Below are positions 9,765-21,020 of a DNA stretch of 64,000 bases, in pieces. The DNA lies in NCBI RefSeq assembly GCF_020400825.1, contig NZ_JAINVH010000003.1:124001-188000 (forward strand), read 5' to 3'. The number at the start of each line of letters is the position of its first letter. The stretch's first letter is position 1. Made by a program: the position numbers and the translations under genes. The notes under the pieces are model-generated. The model saw only the letters and a list, made by a program, of their open reading frames with translations, was not told the origin of the DNA and ran no database searches. The stretch is from Streptomyces sp. HPF1205. GTDB lineage: Bacteria; Actinomycetota; Actinomycetes; Streptomycetales; Streptomycetaceae.

Positions 9765-10819
9765 GCGCTCGCTACCTCTCGCAGTCGCTGGGCGGCGGCC
9801 TCCGGGGGGACGTCGTTGACGAAGGCGCTCATGCCCGACTCGGAGCCCGCGAGGAACTTCAGCTTGCCCGACGTGCGGCGGATCGTGAAAAGTTCCAGGT
9901 GAAGGGCGAAGTCCCGGCGGTCGGCGCCGCCCAGGGGCCCGGCGCCGAAGGGCGCCTGGTGCCAGCCGGAGATGTACGGGGTGGGCGGCTGGCCGGGGCC
10001 GAATATGCGGTCGAACCGGCGCAGCAGCTCCAGGTAGAGGTGCGGGAACTCCGCCCGCGCCTCCTCGTCGAGCGCCAGCAGGTCCGGCACCCGCCGGTTC
10101 GGGTAGAGGTGCACCTCGTAGGGCCAGTGCGCCGCGTACGGGACGAACGCCGTCCAGTGCTCGCCGGCCAGCACGACACGGCTTCCGTCGGCCTGCTCGG
10201 CGGCGAGGACGTCGTCGAACAGGTTGCCCCCGGTACGGGCCTTGTGCTCGGCCAGGCGGCTGAGCATCAGGCTGGTGCGCGGGGTGACGAACGGGTAGCC
10301 GTAGATCTGCCCGTGCGGGTGGCCGAGAGTGACGCCGATCTCCTCGCCGCGGTTCTCGAACGGGAAGACCTGGACCACGCCCGGCAGCTGGGACAGGTCC
10401 CGCGTGCGGTCGGTCCAGGCGTCCAGCACCAGCCGGGCCCTGGCGGGCGTGAGGTCGGCGAACGAGGCGTCGTGGTCGGAGGTGAAGCACACCACCTCGC
10501 AGCGGCCCTTGTCGCCGGTGAGCGAGGGGAAGCGGTTCTCGAAGACCACGACCTCGTAGTCCGACGCGGGGATCTCGGTGAGCCGGCCGTCGCGCGAGGG
10601 GTCCAGCGGGCACTCGTCCGCGGGCGGGTGGTACGTGCGCCCCTGCCGGTGCGAGGCGATCGCGACGGTGTCGCCCAGCAGACGGTCCAGGCGCAGTTCG
10701 GAGGTGGTGGCGACGGACTCCAGCGGGCGCAGGTCCGGGGCTTCGCGGACGACCGCGTCGGCGGAGTCGTAGTAGATCAGCTCGCGGCCGTCCGCGAGCC
10801 GGGTCGACGTCTTCTTCAC
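9761..10819 (-). CDS. galT: Galactose-1-phosphate uridylyltransferase
   Basis: Transfers UMP between UDP-glucose and galactose-1-phosphate. Contains the active-site [11 protein letters not shown] (nucleophilic His of HPH) and the C-terminal metal/sugar region [12 protein letters not shown]. 352 residues from the GTG at 10819 (GGTGAGG upstream); longer in-frame openings exist but carry no SD. First gene of the gal operon, with a repeat-bearing promoter region upstream. Confidence 0.95.
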   Translation of the reverse strand: MKKTSTRLADGRELIYYDSADAVVREAPDLRPLESVATTSELRLDRLLGDTVAIASHRQGRTYHPPADECPLDPSRDGRLTEIPASDYEVVVFENRFPSLTGDKGRCEVVCFTSDHDASFADLTPARARLVLDAWTDRTRDLSQLPGVVQVFPFENRGEEIGVTLGHPHGQIYGYPFVTPRTSLMLSRLAEHKARTGGNLFDDVLAAEQADGSRVVLAGEHWTAFVPYAAHWPYEVHLYPNRRVPDLLALDEEARAEFPHLYLELLRRFDRIFGPGQPPTPYISGWHQAPFGAGPLGGADRRDFALHLELFTIRRTSGKLKFLAGSESGMSAFVNDVPPEAAAQRLREVASA

Positions 10820-10857
10820 CCTCGGGCACCTCACCCAATCACCCCAACAGAACCGCA

Positions 10858-10885
10858 CACAATGAACCACAATGGCACAGCACAG
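10858..10885 (-). promoter_or_regulatory. Repeated motif upstream of galT
   Basis: On the coding (-) strand ATTGTG occurs at 10873-10868 and 10863-10858, exactly 10 bp apart, preceded by two tandem CTGTG copies. Hexamer direct repeats of the TGTG type were described for the galP1 promoter of S. lividans and linked to glucose/galactose control; this arrangement looks related. Confidence 0.5.
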
Positions 10886-11254
10886 TCAATGCGCGGCGGC
10901 CGTGAAGTTTGCGGGCGTCGCTACGGGATCGCAAGGGGCACCAAGGGGTCCCGGCCGAAGAAAACAAAGCCGAACAGAACGGCCCGGCCCGACCGGGAGA
11001 AGGGGGCGCGCGGGCGGGGACGCGGGGCGCCGCGCAGGCCGCGGCGGGACGCCGCGCGAGGACGCGGGGACGGGCGCGGGGACGGGGGCAGCCTCGCGCG
11101 GGGGCGCCGAACCGCGCGAGGACGCCTCCGGGCCGGGCCCCCGAACCCGGCGTACCCCGCGTACCGCACGGACCCCGCCTGCTCCCGCGTACCGCACGGA
11201 CCCCGCCTGCTCCCGCGTGCCGTACGGGCCCCCGCGGTGCGCGCCGCGGCCGGC
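10886..11254. other. Gene-free spacer between gal promoter and next regulator
   Basis: 369 bp, extremely GC-rich, with proline/arginine-like low-complexity reading in all frames and no convincing start/SD. It holds a perfect 2 x 28-bp tandem repeat at 11163-11218. No RNA gene recognised. Confidence 0.5.
11163..11218. repeat. Tandem repeat, 2 x 28 bp
   Basis: Two perfect head-to-tail copies starting ACCGCACGGACCCCGCCTGC (11163-11190 and 11191-11218), with a degenerate third start at 11219. In a non-coding stretch. Confidence 0.85.
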
Positions 11255-11929
11255 TCAGTCGGCCTCGCCCGACGCCCTGCGCAGCAGCCCGGTACGGGCG
11301 GCCAGGGCAGCGGCCTCCAGGCGGGAGCCCACCCCCAGCTTCATCAGGACCCGCTGGACATGCGTGCGGGCGGTGCTGGGGGCGATCCGCATCCCTGCGG
11401 CGATGAGCCGGGTGTCCTCGCCCTCGGCGACCCTGACCAGCACCTCGATCTCGCGCGGGGTGAGCATCTCCAGCAGCCGCGCACCCTCGTCGTCGGGCTG
11501 CCGGGCCGGGTTGAGCAGTTCGGCGAACGCCCCCTGCAGCAACTGCTGGGCGATCGCCACCTCACCGGCCCGGGCCTTGGCCATGGCCCGCTCGACGCCC
11601 TCGATCCGCTCGTCGTGGCGCACGTAGCCCGACGCGCCCGCCGCGAAGGCCGCCGCGATCCCGCGCGGGTCGGGCACCGGCCCGAGCACGATCACCGCGA
11701 CGCCCGGCCGCTCCCGCTTGATCCGGGCCACCGCCTCGAAGGCGCCGGGCTCGGCCGGCGCGGAGGTGCCGAACAGGCACACCTCGGGCGACCTGCTGAG
11801 CACCAGGTCGGCCGCGCCCGCCGCCGGCGCGGCCGCGGCCAGCACGCGGTGCCCGCGCAGCTTGAGGGCCGAGGCCAAAGCCTCGGCCAGCAGCCGGTGG
11901 TCGTCGACCACGACGAGCCGTACGCCCAT
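11255..11929 (-). CDS. LuxR-family regulator with degenerate receiver domain
   Basis: About 224 residues. The C-terminal LuxR HTH is intact (EMLTPREIEVLVRVAEGEDTRLIAAGM, IAPSTARTHVQRVLMKLGVGSR). The N-terminal domain keeps the receiver fold start VVVDDHRLLAEAL, but where the phospho-acceptor Asp belongs it reads CLFGTSAP, the Thr/Ser site reads VLGPV and the Lys site reads GYVRHD. It is therefore probably not phosphorylated. ATG at 11929 chosen; 11944 also possible. With the regulator at 6559-7353 it brackets the gal operon, but no control link is proven. Confidence 0.85.
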   Translation of the reverse strand: MGVRLVVVDDHRLLAEALASALKLRGHRVLAAAAPAAGAADLVLSRSPEVCLFGTSAPAEPGAFEAVARIKRERPGVAVIVLGPVPDPRGIAAAFAAGASGYVRHDERIEGVERAMAKARAGEVAIAQQLLQGAFAELLNPARQPDDEGARLLEMLTPREIEVLVRVAEGEDTRLIAAGMRIAPSTARTHVQRVLMKLGVGSRLEAAALAARTGLLRRASGEAD

Positions 11930-12174
11930 GTCGGGTATCCCCAATCCCCCCGGGGCCGGGAACCGCCACCGGCCCCCCGTCCCCTACGCATACCGCGGCC
12001 GAACCGGTCCCAACCGTGCCCCCGCCGCGGCACCGGCCCGCCTCGCGGCGAAGCTACACCGGTCGGTGCAGCGCGTGCGCCCCCAACCGGTGATTCGGCC
12101 CGGCAATTGGGGCCGCCCACCGGCAGGGGGCGCACAAGGGTCCAGCCGCGGGAAATCGACGGGAATTCGCCTGA

Positions 12175-13965
12175 TCAGCCGAAGACGATCAGGTACTTCT
12201 GATCGCTCTCACCCGCGTAGATGGTCTTGTTGACGACGTAGAACTGCCCGTCGTTCCATACGTAGTAGCTGTGCAGCGACGCCATGTCGAGCCTGTCGTA
12301 GGCGTCCTGCGGGAACGCGGCGTACGGGCTGATGGCACCGGTCGCCGGGTCGAGCGTGACCAACTGGCCCTGCACCCCGTAGTCCGGCGCCTCGTAGGCC
12401 AGCAGCTTGCCGTCCACGAAGTCGACGCCGGTGATCTCCTTCTTGGCGCCCGGCTTGGCGACCCACTTCGGTTGGCCGTCGCTGAGGTTGAACGCCGAGA
12501 TGCCGCTGACGTACTGACCGTTGCCCGTCTTGGTGTCCAGCGTCAGGTAGAGGGTGTCCTGGCTGACCAGGACGTTGTGCACGGCCTGCTTCTCGGTGCC
12601 GTCGTCGTCGATCCGGTACTTGTCGGTGCCGAGCGAGACCCTGGACTGCAGGCGGCCATCCGCGAGGACCGCCACGTCGGTGAAGGTGGTCTCCTCTGTG
12701 CCGAGCAGCACCACCACCGGGTCGGTGGACACGATCGCGTTGACCTCGGTGCCGGTCGGCGCCTCCCAGGTCCACTTCGCGGCGCCGTTCTTGGCCGGGT
12801 CGACGACCTGCACCTTGTACGTGCGGTAGTCGCAGTTGACGACGGCGACGAACTGCTTGCCGCCGGCGTAGCCGTCGTCCTCGCAGTTGCCGTTGCCGGA
12901 CTGCCACAACTTGGTACGGTCGCTGATCCGGTAGCCGATCGAGCCGTCCAGCCAGTCGATGCCGACCGTGTCCCCGCTGATCGCCATCTCGCTGTAGTCG
13001 AACTCGGTCTTCCGGCCGGTGGAGCCCGGCAGTTCCTGCGTCCACAGCGGCTTGCCCGCCGCGAGGTCGATCACCATGATCTTGTCGCAGCTCGCGCCGT
13101 ACTGGATGGCCGTCTTGTTCTGGTACGTGTCGCGGGCCGCCGTGCAGTCGCCGCGCGAGGGCGCGGGGATCGTCCAGGCGGTGGCGCCGGTGGTCCGGTC
13201 GTAGCCGACGACCTTGTCGATCTCGTTCTTCACCACGTACTTGTCGGTGAACCAGATGCCCAGCGCGTCCTTCAGGTTGTCCTTCTGCGCCACCGGGTCG
13301 GCGGTCTTGTCCCACTTGAACGCCAAGCCGGTGTTGTGGGTGGGCCCGGTGGGCTTGCCGCTGGAGTGCGAACTCGGCCCGGGCTTGGCGTCGTTGTCCT
13401 TGCCTCCGCCGCCCCTGGTGGCGAGGAAGACGCCGCCGCCGATGACGAGCACGGCCGCGACCACGGCGGCGACGATGACGACGATCCGGTTGTTGTTCCG
13501 GCCGCCGCCGGCCGGGGCGCCCTGGTACGGCGGGGGCTGCTGACCCGGGTAGCCGTACCCGGGAGCGGGCGGCGGGGTCTGCGGGTACGGCTGGCCGTAG
13601 GGCTGCTGCGCGTAGGGCTGTTGACCGTAGGGCTGCTGGCCGTACGGCTGCTGCTGGCCGTAGGGCTGCTGCTGCGCGCCCGGGTAGCCGTAGCCGCCGG
13701 GGGGCGGCGGCGGGCCCTGCGCGGGTGCGGGCGGGGCGGGCGGGGCGGGCGGCGGCGGCACCGGCGGCTGGGCCGCGGGGAACGCCGACTGGGTCGGCGC
13801 CGCGTACGGGTTCTGCGCCGGGGGTACGGGGGCCGCCGGGGGGGCCGTCCAGCCTCCCGGCGGCGGGGGCGGGTTGTCGCCCGCCGGGCCGGGCGCGGGC
13901 GCCGGGTAGCCATAACCGCCGGGAGGCGGCGGCGGGTTTCCTGGCGGCGGGGGCGGCTGCGACAT
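12175..13965 (-). CDS. Membrane-anchored PQQ-type beta-propeller protein with Pro/Gln-rich N-terminus
   Basis: 596 residues. Residues 1 to about 160 are cytoplasmic-looking low complexity: PPPPPG blocks and repeats of PYGQQQ/PYGQQ. One transmembrane helix follows (IVVIVAAVVAAVLVIGGGVFLA, about residues 166-187), then a secreted domain with repeating G-x-x-x-W blades (TTGATAWTI, AAGKPLWTQ, DGQPKWVAK) typical of PQQ-like propellers and two cysteines in CEDDGYAGG/NCDY. No catalytic signature; such proteins are common in Streptomyces and of unknown function. AGAGGA precedes the ATG. Confidence 0.85.
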   Translation of the reverse strand: MSQPPPPPGNPPPPPGGYGYPAPAPGPAGDNPPPPPGGWTAPPAAPVPPAQNPYAAPTQSAFPAAQPPVPPPPAPPAPPAPAQGPPPPPGGYGYPGAQQQPYGQQQPYGQQPYGQQPYAQQPYGQPYPQTPPPAPGYGYPGQQPPPYQGAPAGGGRNNNRIVVIVAAVVAAVLVIGGGVFLATRGGGGKDNDAKPGPSSHSSGKPTGPTHNTGLAFKWDKTADPVAQKDNLKDALGIWFTDKYVVKNEIDKVVGYDRTTGATAWTIPAPSRGDCTAARDTYQNKTAIQYGASCDKIMVIDLAAGKPLWTQELPGSTGRKTEFDYSEMAISGDTVGIDWLDGSIGYRISDRTKLWQSGNGNCEDDGYAGGKQFVAVVNCDYRTYKVQVVDPAKNGAAKWTWEAPTGTEVNAIVSTDPVVVLLGTEETTFTDVAVLADGRLQSRVSLGTDKYRIDDDGTEKQAVHNVLVSQDTLYLTLDTKTGNGQYVSGISAFNLSDGQPKWVAKPGAKKEITGVDFVDGKLLAYEAPDYGVQGQLVTLDPATGAISPYAAFPQDAYDRLDMASLHSYYVWNDGQFYVVNKTIYAGESDQKYLIVFG

Positions 13966-14069
13966 GCGGTCCTCTTCGCGCGGTGGAACTGAGTCGGATG
14001 AACGGGAATTCTTTCTATCACCCGGGCACCCTTGACCCCGTTGGCCGCGGCTGGACCGTTACCGGCCCG

Positions 14070-15872
<1,803 letters not shown>

Positions 15873-15951
15873 TTGCGTTGTTCTCCAGCTCACTCGTGGG
15901 TGCGGCGGTCCAGCCTAGTCCGGTCCGGCGGCCGGTCCGCCGGGCTCGGCG

Positions 15952-16911
15952 TCACGCGACGACGACGGCGGCCCCTGGTGCGGGCGCCGCCGCGACCCGG
16001 GCCGCGGGGCCCAGCGTCGTGGCGATCTTGGCGGCGGTGTCCGCGTCGGGCGCGAGGAAGGCGCAGGTGGGTCCGGAGCCGGAGACAAGTGCGGCGAGCG
16101 CGCCGGCCCGGGTACCGGCCGCCAGGGTGTCCGCGAGGCCGGGACGCAGCGACACGGCGGCCTCCTGCAGGTCGTTGACCAGGCATCCGGCCAGCGCGTA
16201 CGGGTCCCCGTCGCGCAGCGCCGCGGCCAGCTCCGGGTCGGCGACGGGATCCGGCACCTCGCCCGCGAGGTCGCCGCCTCCGCCCTCCCGCCGCAGCCGG
16301 TCGCACTCGGCGTACACCGCGGGTGTCGACAGGCCGCCGTCGGCCACCGCGAACACCCAGTGGAACGTTCCGCCGACCTCCAGCGGGGTGAGCACCTCGC
16401 CGCGCCCGGTGCCCAGCGCCGCCCCGCCGACCAGGGCGAACGGCACGTCGCTGCCGAGGTCCGCGCAGATCGCGAGCAGGTCGGCCCGGTCGGTGTCCAG
16501 GCCCCACAGCCGGTCGCAGGCCAGCAGCGCGGCGGCCGCGTCGGCGGACCCGCCGGCCATGCCGCCGGCCACCGGGATGTCCTTGACGAGGTGCAGGCCC
16601 ACCCGCGGCTCCAGCCCGTGCCGCGCGGCGAGTGCGGCCGCCGCCCGTGCCGCCAGGTTGGTCGCGTCCAGCGGGATCGCGTCGGCGCCCGGCCCCTCGG
16701 CGGTGATCCGCAGCTCGTCGGCGGGCGCCGCGGTCACCTCGTCGTACAGTCCCACCGCGAGGAAGACGGTGGCCAGGTCGTGGAAGCCGTCGGCCCGGCG
16801 CCCGCCGACGGCGAGCCGCACGTTGACCTTGGCCGGGACCCGTACGGTGACGGCCCCCGTTCCTGACCGCCTGATCGCCGGGGCGGGCGCTGCGGATTCG
16901 CTGGGACTCAC
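15952..16911 (-). CDS. ispE: 4-diphosphocytidyl-2-C-methyl-D-erythritol kinase
   Basis: GHMP kinase of the MEP isoprenoid pathway. Motifs: [24 protein letters not shown] (substrate end), [18 protein letters not shown] (ATP loop) and [10 protein letters not shown] near the C-terminus. GTG at 16911 has GAGGAG nine bases upstream, giving 319 residues; an in-frame upstream extension is Pro/Ala-rich and unlikely. Sits between ksgA and the ABC-F gene. Confidence 0.95.
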   Translation of the reverse strand: MSPSESAAPAPAIRRSGTGAVTVRVPAKVNVRLAVGGRRADGFHDLATVFLAVGLYDEVTAAPADELRITAEGPGADAIPLDATNLAARAAAALAARHGLEPRVGLHLVKDIPVAGGMAGGSADAAAALLACDRLWGLDTDRADLLAICADLGSDVPFALVGGAALGTGRGEVLTPLEVGGTFHWVFAVADGGLSTPAVYAECDRLRREGGGGDLAGEVPDPVADPELAAALRDGDPYALAGCLVNDLQEAAVSLRPGLADTLAAGTRAGALAALVSGSGPTCAFLAPDADTAAKIATTLGPAARVAAAPAPGAAVVVA

Positions 16912-17020
16912 GGGCGGGGGCTCCTCGGGGCCTGCTGCGGGCGAACGGTGTGCGGGTGCGGGCACGCGTACGGGCACGGGCACACCGTACACAGCGCGGC
17001 GGCCCGCGCCCGGCGGTGGC

Positions 17021-17872
17021 TCACGACGGCCCGTGCTCGGCGATCGCGGCGAACTGCGCCACCGTGAGCGACTCGCCCCTGGCCTGCGGTGAGACGCCCG
17101 CGGCCAGCAGCGCGGCCTCGGCGGCGGCGGGCGAGCCGGCCCACCCGGCGAGAGCGGCCCGCAGCGTCTTGCGGCGCTGGGCGAAGGCGGCGTCCACGAC
17201 CGCGAACACCTCCTGCCGGGAGGCGGTCGTGGCCGGCGGGTCGCGGCGGACCAGCGACACCAGGCCGGAGTCCACGTTGGGCGCCGGCCAGAACACGTTG
17301 CGGCCGATCGCCCCGGCCCGCCTGACCTCGGCGTACCAGTTCGCCTTCACCGACGGCACCCCGTACACCTTGCTGCCGGGCTCGGCCGCCAGCCGGTCGG
17401 CGACCTCGGACTGCACCATCACCAAGGTGCGCTCGATCGTCGGGAACGCCGCCAGCATGTGCAGCAGCACCGGCACCGCCACGTTGTACGGCAGGTTCGC
17501 CACCAGTGCGGTCGGCGGCGGCCCGGGCAGCTCGTCCACCAGCATGGCGTCGCTGTGCACGAGCGTGAAGCGGTCCGCGCGGTCCGGCATCCGTGCCGCC
17601 ACCGTGTCCGGCAGCGCCGCCGCCAGGACGCCGTCGATCTCGACCGCGGTGACCCGGTCGGCGGCCTCCAGCAGGGCCAGGGTGAGCGAGCCGAGACCGG
17701 GACCGACCTCCACCACGACGTCGTCCGGCCGCACGGCGGCGGTCCGCACGATCCGCCGCACGGTGTTGGCGTCGATCACGAAGTTCTGGCCGCGCTGCTT
17801 GGTGGGCCGCACCCCCAGCGCGGCCGCCAGCTCGCGGACGTCGGCCGGCCCCAGCAGCTCTGTCGTGCTCAC
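17021..17872 (-). CDS. ksgA: 16S rRNA dimethyladenosine transferase (A1518/A1519)
   Basis: Dimethylates two adenines in helix 45 of 16S rRNA during 30S maturation; loss gives kasugamycin resistance. SAM motif [16 protein letters not shown], catalytic NLPYNV, and N-terminal [14 protein letters not shown] are all present in 283 residues. Upstream of ispE with 109 bp between. In many actinobacteria rpfB lies between ksgA and tatD; here only 144 bp with no gene separate them. Confidence 0.96.
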   Translation of the reverse strand: MSTTELLGPADVRELAAALGVRPTKQRGQNFVIDANTVRRIVRTAAVRPDDVVVEVGPGLGSLTLALLEAADRVTAVEIDGVLAAALPDTVAARMPDRADRFTLVHSDAMLVDELPGPPPTALVANLPYNVAVPVLLHMLAAFPTIERTLVMVQSEVADRLAAEPGSKVYGVPSVKANWYAEVRRAGAIGRNVFWPAPNVDSGLVSLVRRDPPATTASRQEVFAVVDAAFAQRRKTLRAALAGWAGSPAAAEAALLAAGVSPQARGESLTVAQFAAIAEHGPS

Positions 17873-18016
17873 ACGGCAAGGCTAACGGTTCGCCGCGAGT
17901 GGTCACCGGCGGTGGGCGGGGGTGCGGCCGGGGGGCGGACGAGGGGGCGGACGAGGGCGCGGCCCGAGGAGCGCGGCCGGGGAGCGCGGCCGGGGAGTGC
18001 CGTCGGCCCGCCCCGG

Positions 18017-18913
18017 TCAGTACCCGAAGACCCGCGCGGTGTTGGCCGCGATCGCGCCCGCCAGGGCGTCCTCGTCGACGCCGCGGACCTCGGCCATTGC
18101 CCGCAGGGTGAGCGGGATCAGATAGGGCGCGTTGGGCCGCCCCCGGTACGGCACCGGGGTCAGGAACGGCGCGTCGGTCTCCACCAGCAGCCGGTCCAGC
18201 GGGGCGACCGCCACCGCGTCCCGCAGGTTCTGGGCGTTCTTGTACGTGACGTTCCCGGCGAACGACATGTAGTAGCCGCGCTCGGCGCACACCCCCGCCA
18301 TCGCGGCGTCCCCCGAGAAGCAGTGGAAGACCACCGTCTGCGGCGCCCCTTCCTCCGCCAGGATCCGCAACACGTCCTCGTGCGCCTCCCGGTCGTGGAT
18401 GACCAGCGCCTTCCCGTGCCGCTTGGCGATCGCGACATGCCGCCGGAACGAGTGCTGCTGGGCGGCCACGCCCTCCGGCCCGGTGCGGTAGTAGTCCAGC
18501 CCGGTCTCGCCGACCCCCCGTACCTGCGGCAGCGCGGCCAGCGCGTCGATCTCGTCGATCGCGGCGTCCAGCGCCGCCGTTCCCCCCGCGGCTCGCCCTC
18601 CCGGCGCTCCCGCGCCCCGGGACGCGCCCTCGGGGTCGCCGTGCACGATCCTGGGCGCCTCGTTGGGGTGCAGGGCCACCGTGGCCCAGACGTTCGCGTA
18701 CTCCTCGGCCGTGCGCGCCGCCCACCGCGAGCCCACCAGGTCGCAGCCCACCTGGATCAGGGTCTCCACCCCGACAGCGGCCGCCTTCGCCAGGGCCGCC
18801 GCCACCGTGCCGCCCTGCATGTCCAGATGCGTGTGGGAATCAGCGACCGCCACCCGCAGCGCCTCGGGCGCCGGCGGTACCGCCTCGCCCTCGCTGCCCT
18901 TCTTCTTCGCCAT
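18017..18913 (-). CDS. tatD: TatD-family metal-dependent deoxyribonuclease
   Basis: Amidohydrolase-fold nuclease. Metal-binding motifs run in order: SHTHLD, GETGLDYYR, HDREAHED, HCFSG and ETDAPFL. A 20-residue Gly/Ala-rich insertion (ASRGAGAPGGRAAGG) sits after HPNEAP. 298 residues from ATG 18913; a GTG two codons upstream is possible. Role in DNA quality control is known for the family, not seen here. Confidence 0.94.
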   Translation of the reverse strand: MAKKKGSEGEAVPPAPEALRVAVADSHTHLDMQGGTVAAALAKAAAVGVETLIQVGCDLVGSRWAARTAEEYANVWATVALHPNEAPRIVHGDPEGASRGAGAPGGRAAGGTAALDAAIDEIDALAALPQVRGVGETGLDYYRTGPEGVAAQQHSFRRHVAIAKRHGKALVIHDREAHEDVLRILAEEGAPQTVVFHCFSGDAAMAGVCAERGYYMSFAGNVTYKNAQNLRDAVAVAPLDRLLVETDAPFLTPVPYRGRPNAPYLIPLTLRAMAEVRGVDEDALAGAIAANTARVFGY

Positions 18914-18966
18914 GGCCACGATCCTAAGGACCCCGGGCGCACCGCCCGGTCCTGCCCGGGCCGCAG

Positions 18967-19068
18967 GGACTCGCGGACCTCAGGGGCTCACGGACCCAGG
19001 GGCTCGCGGACCTCAGGGACTCGCGGACCTCAGGACTCCCGGACTCCCGGACTCCCGGACTCCAGGGA
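18967..19068. repeat. Tandem direct repeats upstream of tatD
   Basis: Three near-identical 17-mers GGACTCGCGGACCTCAG plus one diverged copy, running into four copies of the 8-9-mer GGACTCCC. Non-coding, between the zinc-ribbon gene's stop and the tatD start. Confidence 0.8.
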
Positions 19069-19143
19069 CGGGGACAGGTCCCTGGTTCCGCGCCCGCCCG
19101 CCGCTCGGGCCGGGCGCCGTATCACCTCACCCCGTCACGCGGG

Positions 19144-19623
19144 TCACGGGGACGTGGGCCGGCCAGGACGCGAGCCCTCGTCCCGCGTCTCGCGCCGCTC
19201 CCGCGGTTTGCGGCGCAGGAAATGCAGGGTCGGCCAGTGCCGCGTGCGGTGCACACCGCGTTCGTGGTGCTCCTGCGACCACTGCGCCGCCACCGCGTCC
19301 GACACCCGCCCGGGCCGCATGATCCGCACGTGGTGCCCGTCGCAGTTGCCGCACGTCGGTCGGGTCAGGGGCGACGGCACCTTCCGCCCTTCGGCCAGGT
19401 ACGTGACGTACGGGCTGCCCGCCGGGTCGGTGTGGTGCTCGATCTCGTAGGTCTGCTCCCAGCCGTACCCGCAGTTCATGCAGGCGAACGAGTACGCCTC
19501 CCGGCCGTTCGCGCCATTCGCGCTGCCGGTGCCGGTGCCGCTCGTGCGGTTCGTGCGGCTGGTGCGGCCTATGGATCCGTCTGCCCGGCCGGTCTCCGTG
19601 CCGGCCTGTGTGAATTCACTCAT
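19144..19623 (-). CDS. Zinc-ribbon protein of unknown function
   Basis: 159 residues. A disordered Ser/Thr/Gly-rich first 40 residues, then a core with two Cys pairs (ACMNCGYGW and TCGNCDGHH) that should form one zinc ribbon, a conserved-looking WEQTYEIEHHTDP stretch, and an Arg-rich tail. ATG at 19623 (MSEFTQAG). Lies between rsmI and tatD on the same strand. I know similar streptomycete proteins only as hypothetical. Confidence 0.8.
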   Translation of the reverse strand: MSEFTQAGTETGRADGSIGRTSRTNRTSGTGTGSANGANGREAYSFACMNCGYGWEQTYEIEHHTDPAGSPYVTYLAEGRKVPSPLTRPTCGNCDGHHVRIMRPGRVSDAVAAQWSQEHHERGVHRTRHWPTLHFLRRKPRERRETRDEGSRPGRPTSP

Positions 19624-19815
19624 GGCAGCTCCCGCGTGCCCTCCGGGCACCGTGCCCGGACCGGGACTTCTCACCTTCCAGCGAACGCCCCTTGTCCGCC
19701 CTCCACATCCTCCGTGCCCAACCCTTGGGCCACTTTTGGCCTCAATGAGGCGTCTGTGGGAAGGATGACGCCTATTGCTTTACCCTGTCCCAAGTTTAGG
19801 CCGCCGGGCGGCGGA

Positions 19816-20769
19816 TCACCCGGCCGCCGGCGGGGCGTGCTTGGCCGCCACGACCGCGTCGAAGACCTCGCGCTTGCGCACCCCCGCCTCGGCCGCGACG
19901 GCCGCGATGGCCTCCTTGCGCGCCTCGCCCGCCTCCTCCCGCGCCCGCACCCGGCGGACGAGTTCGGCGGGGTCGAGGCCGCCCGGCTCCGCCGGCGCCG
20001 CGCCCTCGACGACGACGGTGATCTCGCCGCGCACCCCCTCGGCCGCCCAGCGGGCGAGTTCGGCCAGCGGCCCGCGCCGCACCTCCTCGTACGTCTTGGT
20101 CAGCTCGCGGCACACCGCCGCCCGCCGGTCGGGGCCGAAGACCTCGGCCATCGCCGCGAGCGTGTCCGCGATGCGGTGGGGGGCCTCGAAGTACACCAGC
20201 GTGCGGCGGTCGGCGGCGACCTCGCGCAGGCGGGCCAGGCGCTCCCCCGGCTTCCTGGGCGCGAACCCCTCGAAGCAGAAGCGGTCCACGGGCAGCCCGG
20301 AGACGGCCAGCGCGGTGAGCACGGCGGACGGCCCCGGCACCGCGGTGACCCTGATCCCGCGCTCGACGGCCGCCGCGACCAGCCGGTAGCCGGGGTCGGA
20401 CACCGACGGCATCCCGGCGTCCGTGACGAGCACCACCCGGGCCCCGCCGGCCAGCGCCTCCACCAGCTCGGGCGTGCGCCCCGCCTCGTTGCCCTCGAAG
20501 TACGACACCACGCGCCCGCGCACCTCGGCGCCGAGCGCCTGCGTCAGCCGCCGCAGCCGGCGGGTGTCCTCGGCGGCGACGACGTCGGCCCCGCTCAGCT
20601 CGGCCACCAGCCGCGGCGGGGCGTCGGCCGGGTCCCCGATGGGCGTACCGGCCAGGACCAGTACGCCGCCGCCCCCGGAACCCGGCACGGCGCTCCCGTA
20701 CGGGCCGCCGGGCCCGGCACCGGGCTCGTCGCCGTAACCGTCGGGGGTGTCGCTCACGGAGTCGCTCAC
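19816..20769 (-). CDS. rsmI: 16S rRNA (cytidine-1402-2'-O)-methyltransferase
   Basis: Tetrapyrrole-methylase-fold enzyme that 2'-O-methylates C1402 in the decoding centre. Motifs: LAGTPIGDPADAPPR, VVAAEDTRR, VTDAGMPSVSDPG, AVPGPSA and CFEGFAPRK. About 317 residues from GTG 20769, with a nonconserved Gly-rich N-terminus of about 35 residues; a second GTG at 20757 is also possible. Divergent from pmt, the actinobacterial arrangement. Confidence 0.94.
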   Translation of the reverse strand: MSDSVSDTPDGYGDEPGAGPGGPYGSAVPGSGGGGVLVLAGTPIGDPADAPPRLVAELSGADVVAAEDTRRLRRLTQALGAEVRGRVVSYFEGNEAGRTPELVEALAGGARVVLVTDAGMPSVSDPGYRLVAAAVERGIRVTAVPGPSAVLTALAVSGLPVDRFCFEGFAPRKPGERLARLREVAADRRTLVYFEAPHRIADTLAAMAEVFGPDRRAAVCRELTKTYEEVRRGPLAELARWAAEGVRGEITVVVEGAAPAEPGGLDPAELVRRVRAREEAGEARKEAIAAVAAEAGVRKREVFDAVVAAKHAPPAAG

Positions 20770-21020
20770 CCGGCAACCGTAGCCGGTGACCGCGGGGGCG
20801 CGGCCCGCAGCGCCCCGCACCGCCCCGCAGCGCCCCGCACCGCCCTTCAGCGCCCACGCACGCCCCGACGGCCCGCACCGGCCACGCACCGCTCCGAGAG
20901 CCCCCGCGAGCCCCCGCGCGGACCCGTGCGGGGGCGCCGGTCACGGGCATGCGCCGGACAATCTCACCCGGCCCCCGCCGACCTCATCGCTTTCTCAGGC
21001 CGTTTCCCTACGATGGCCCG

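Noticed and set aside
11163-11218. CRISPR-like direct repeats
   Set aside because: Only two head-to-tail copies with no spacers and no cas genes nearby.
18967-19068. CRISPR array before tatD
   Set aside because: The repeats are contiguous and degenerate, with no unique spacers.
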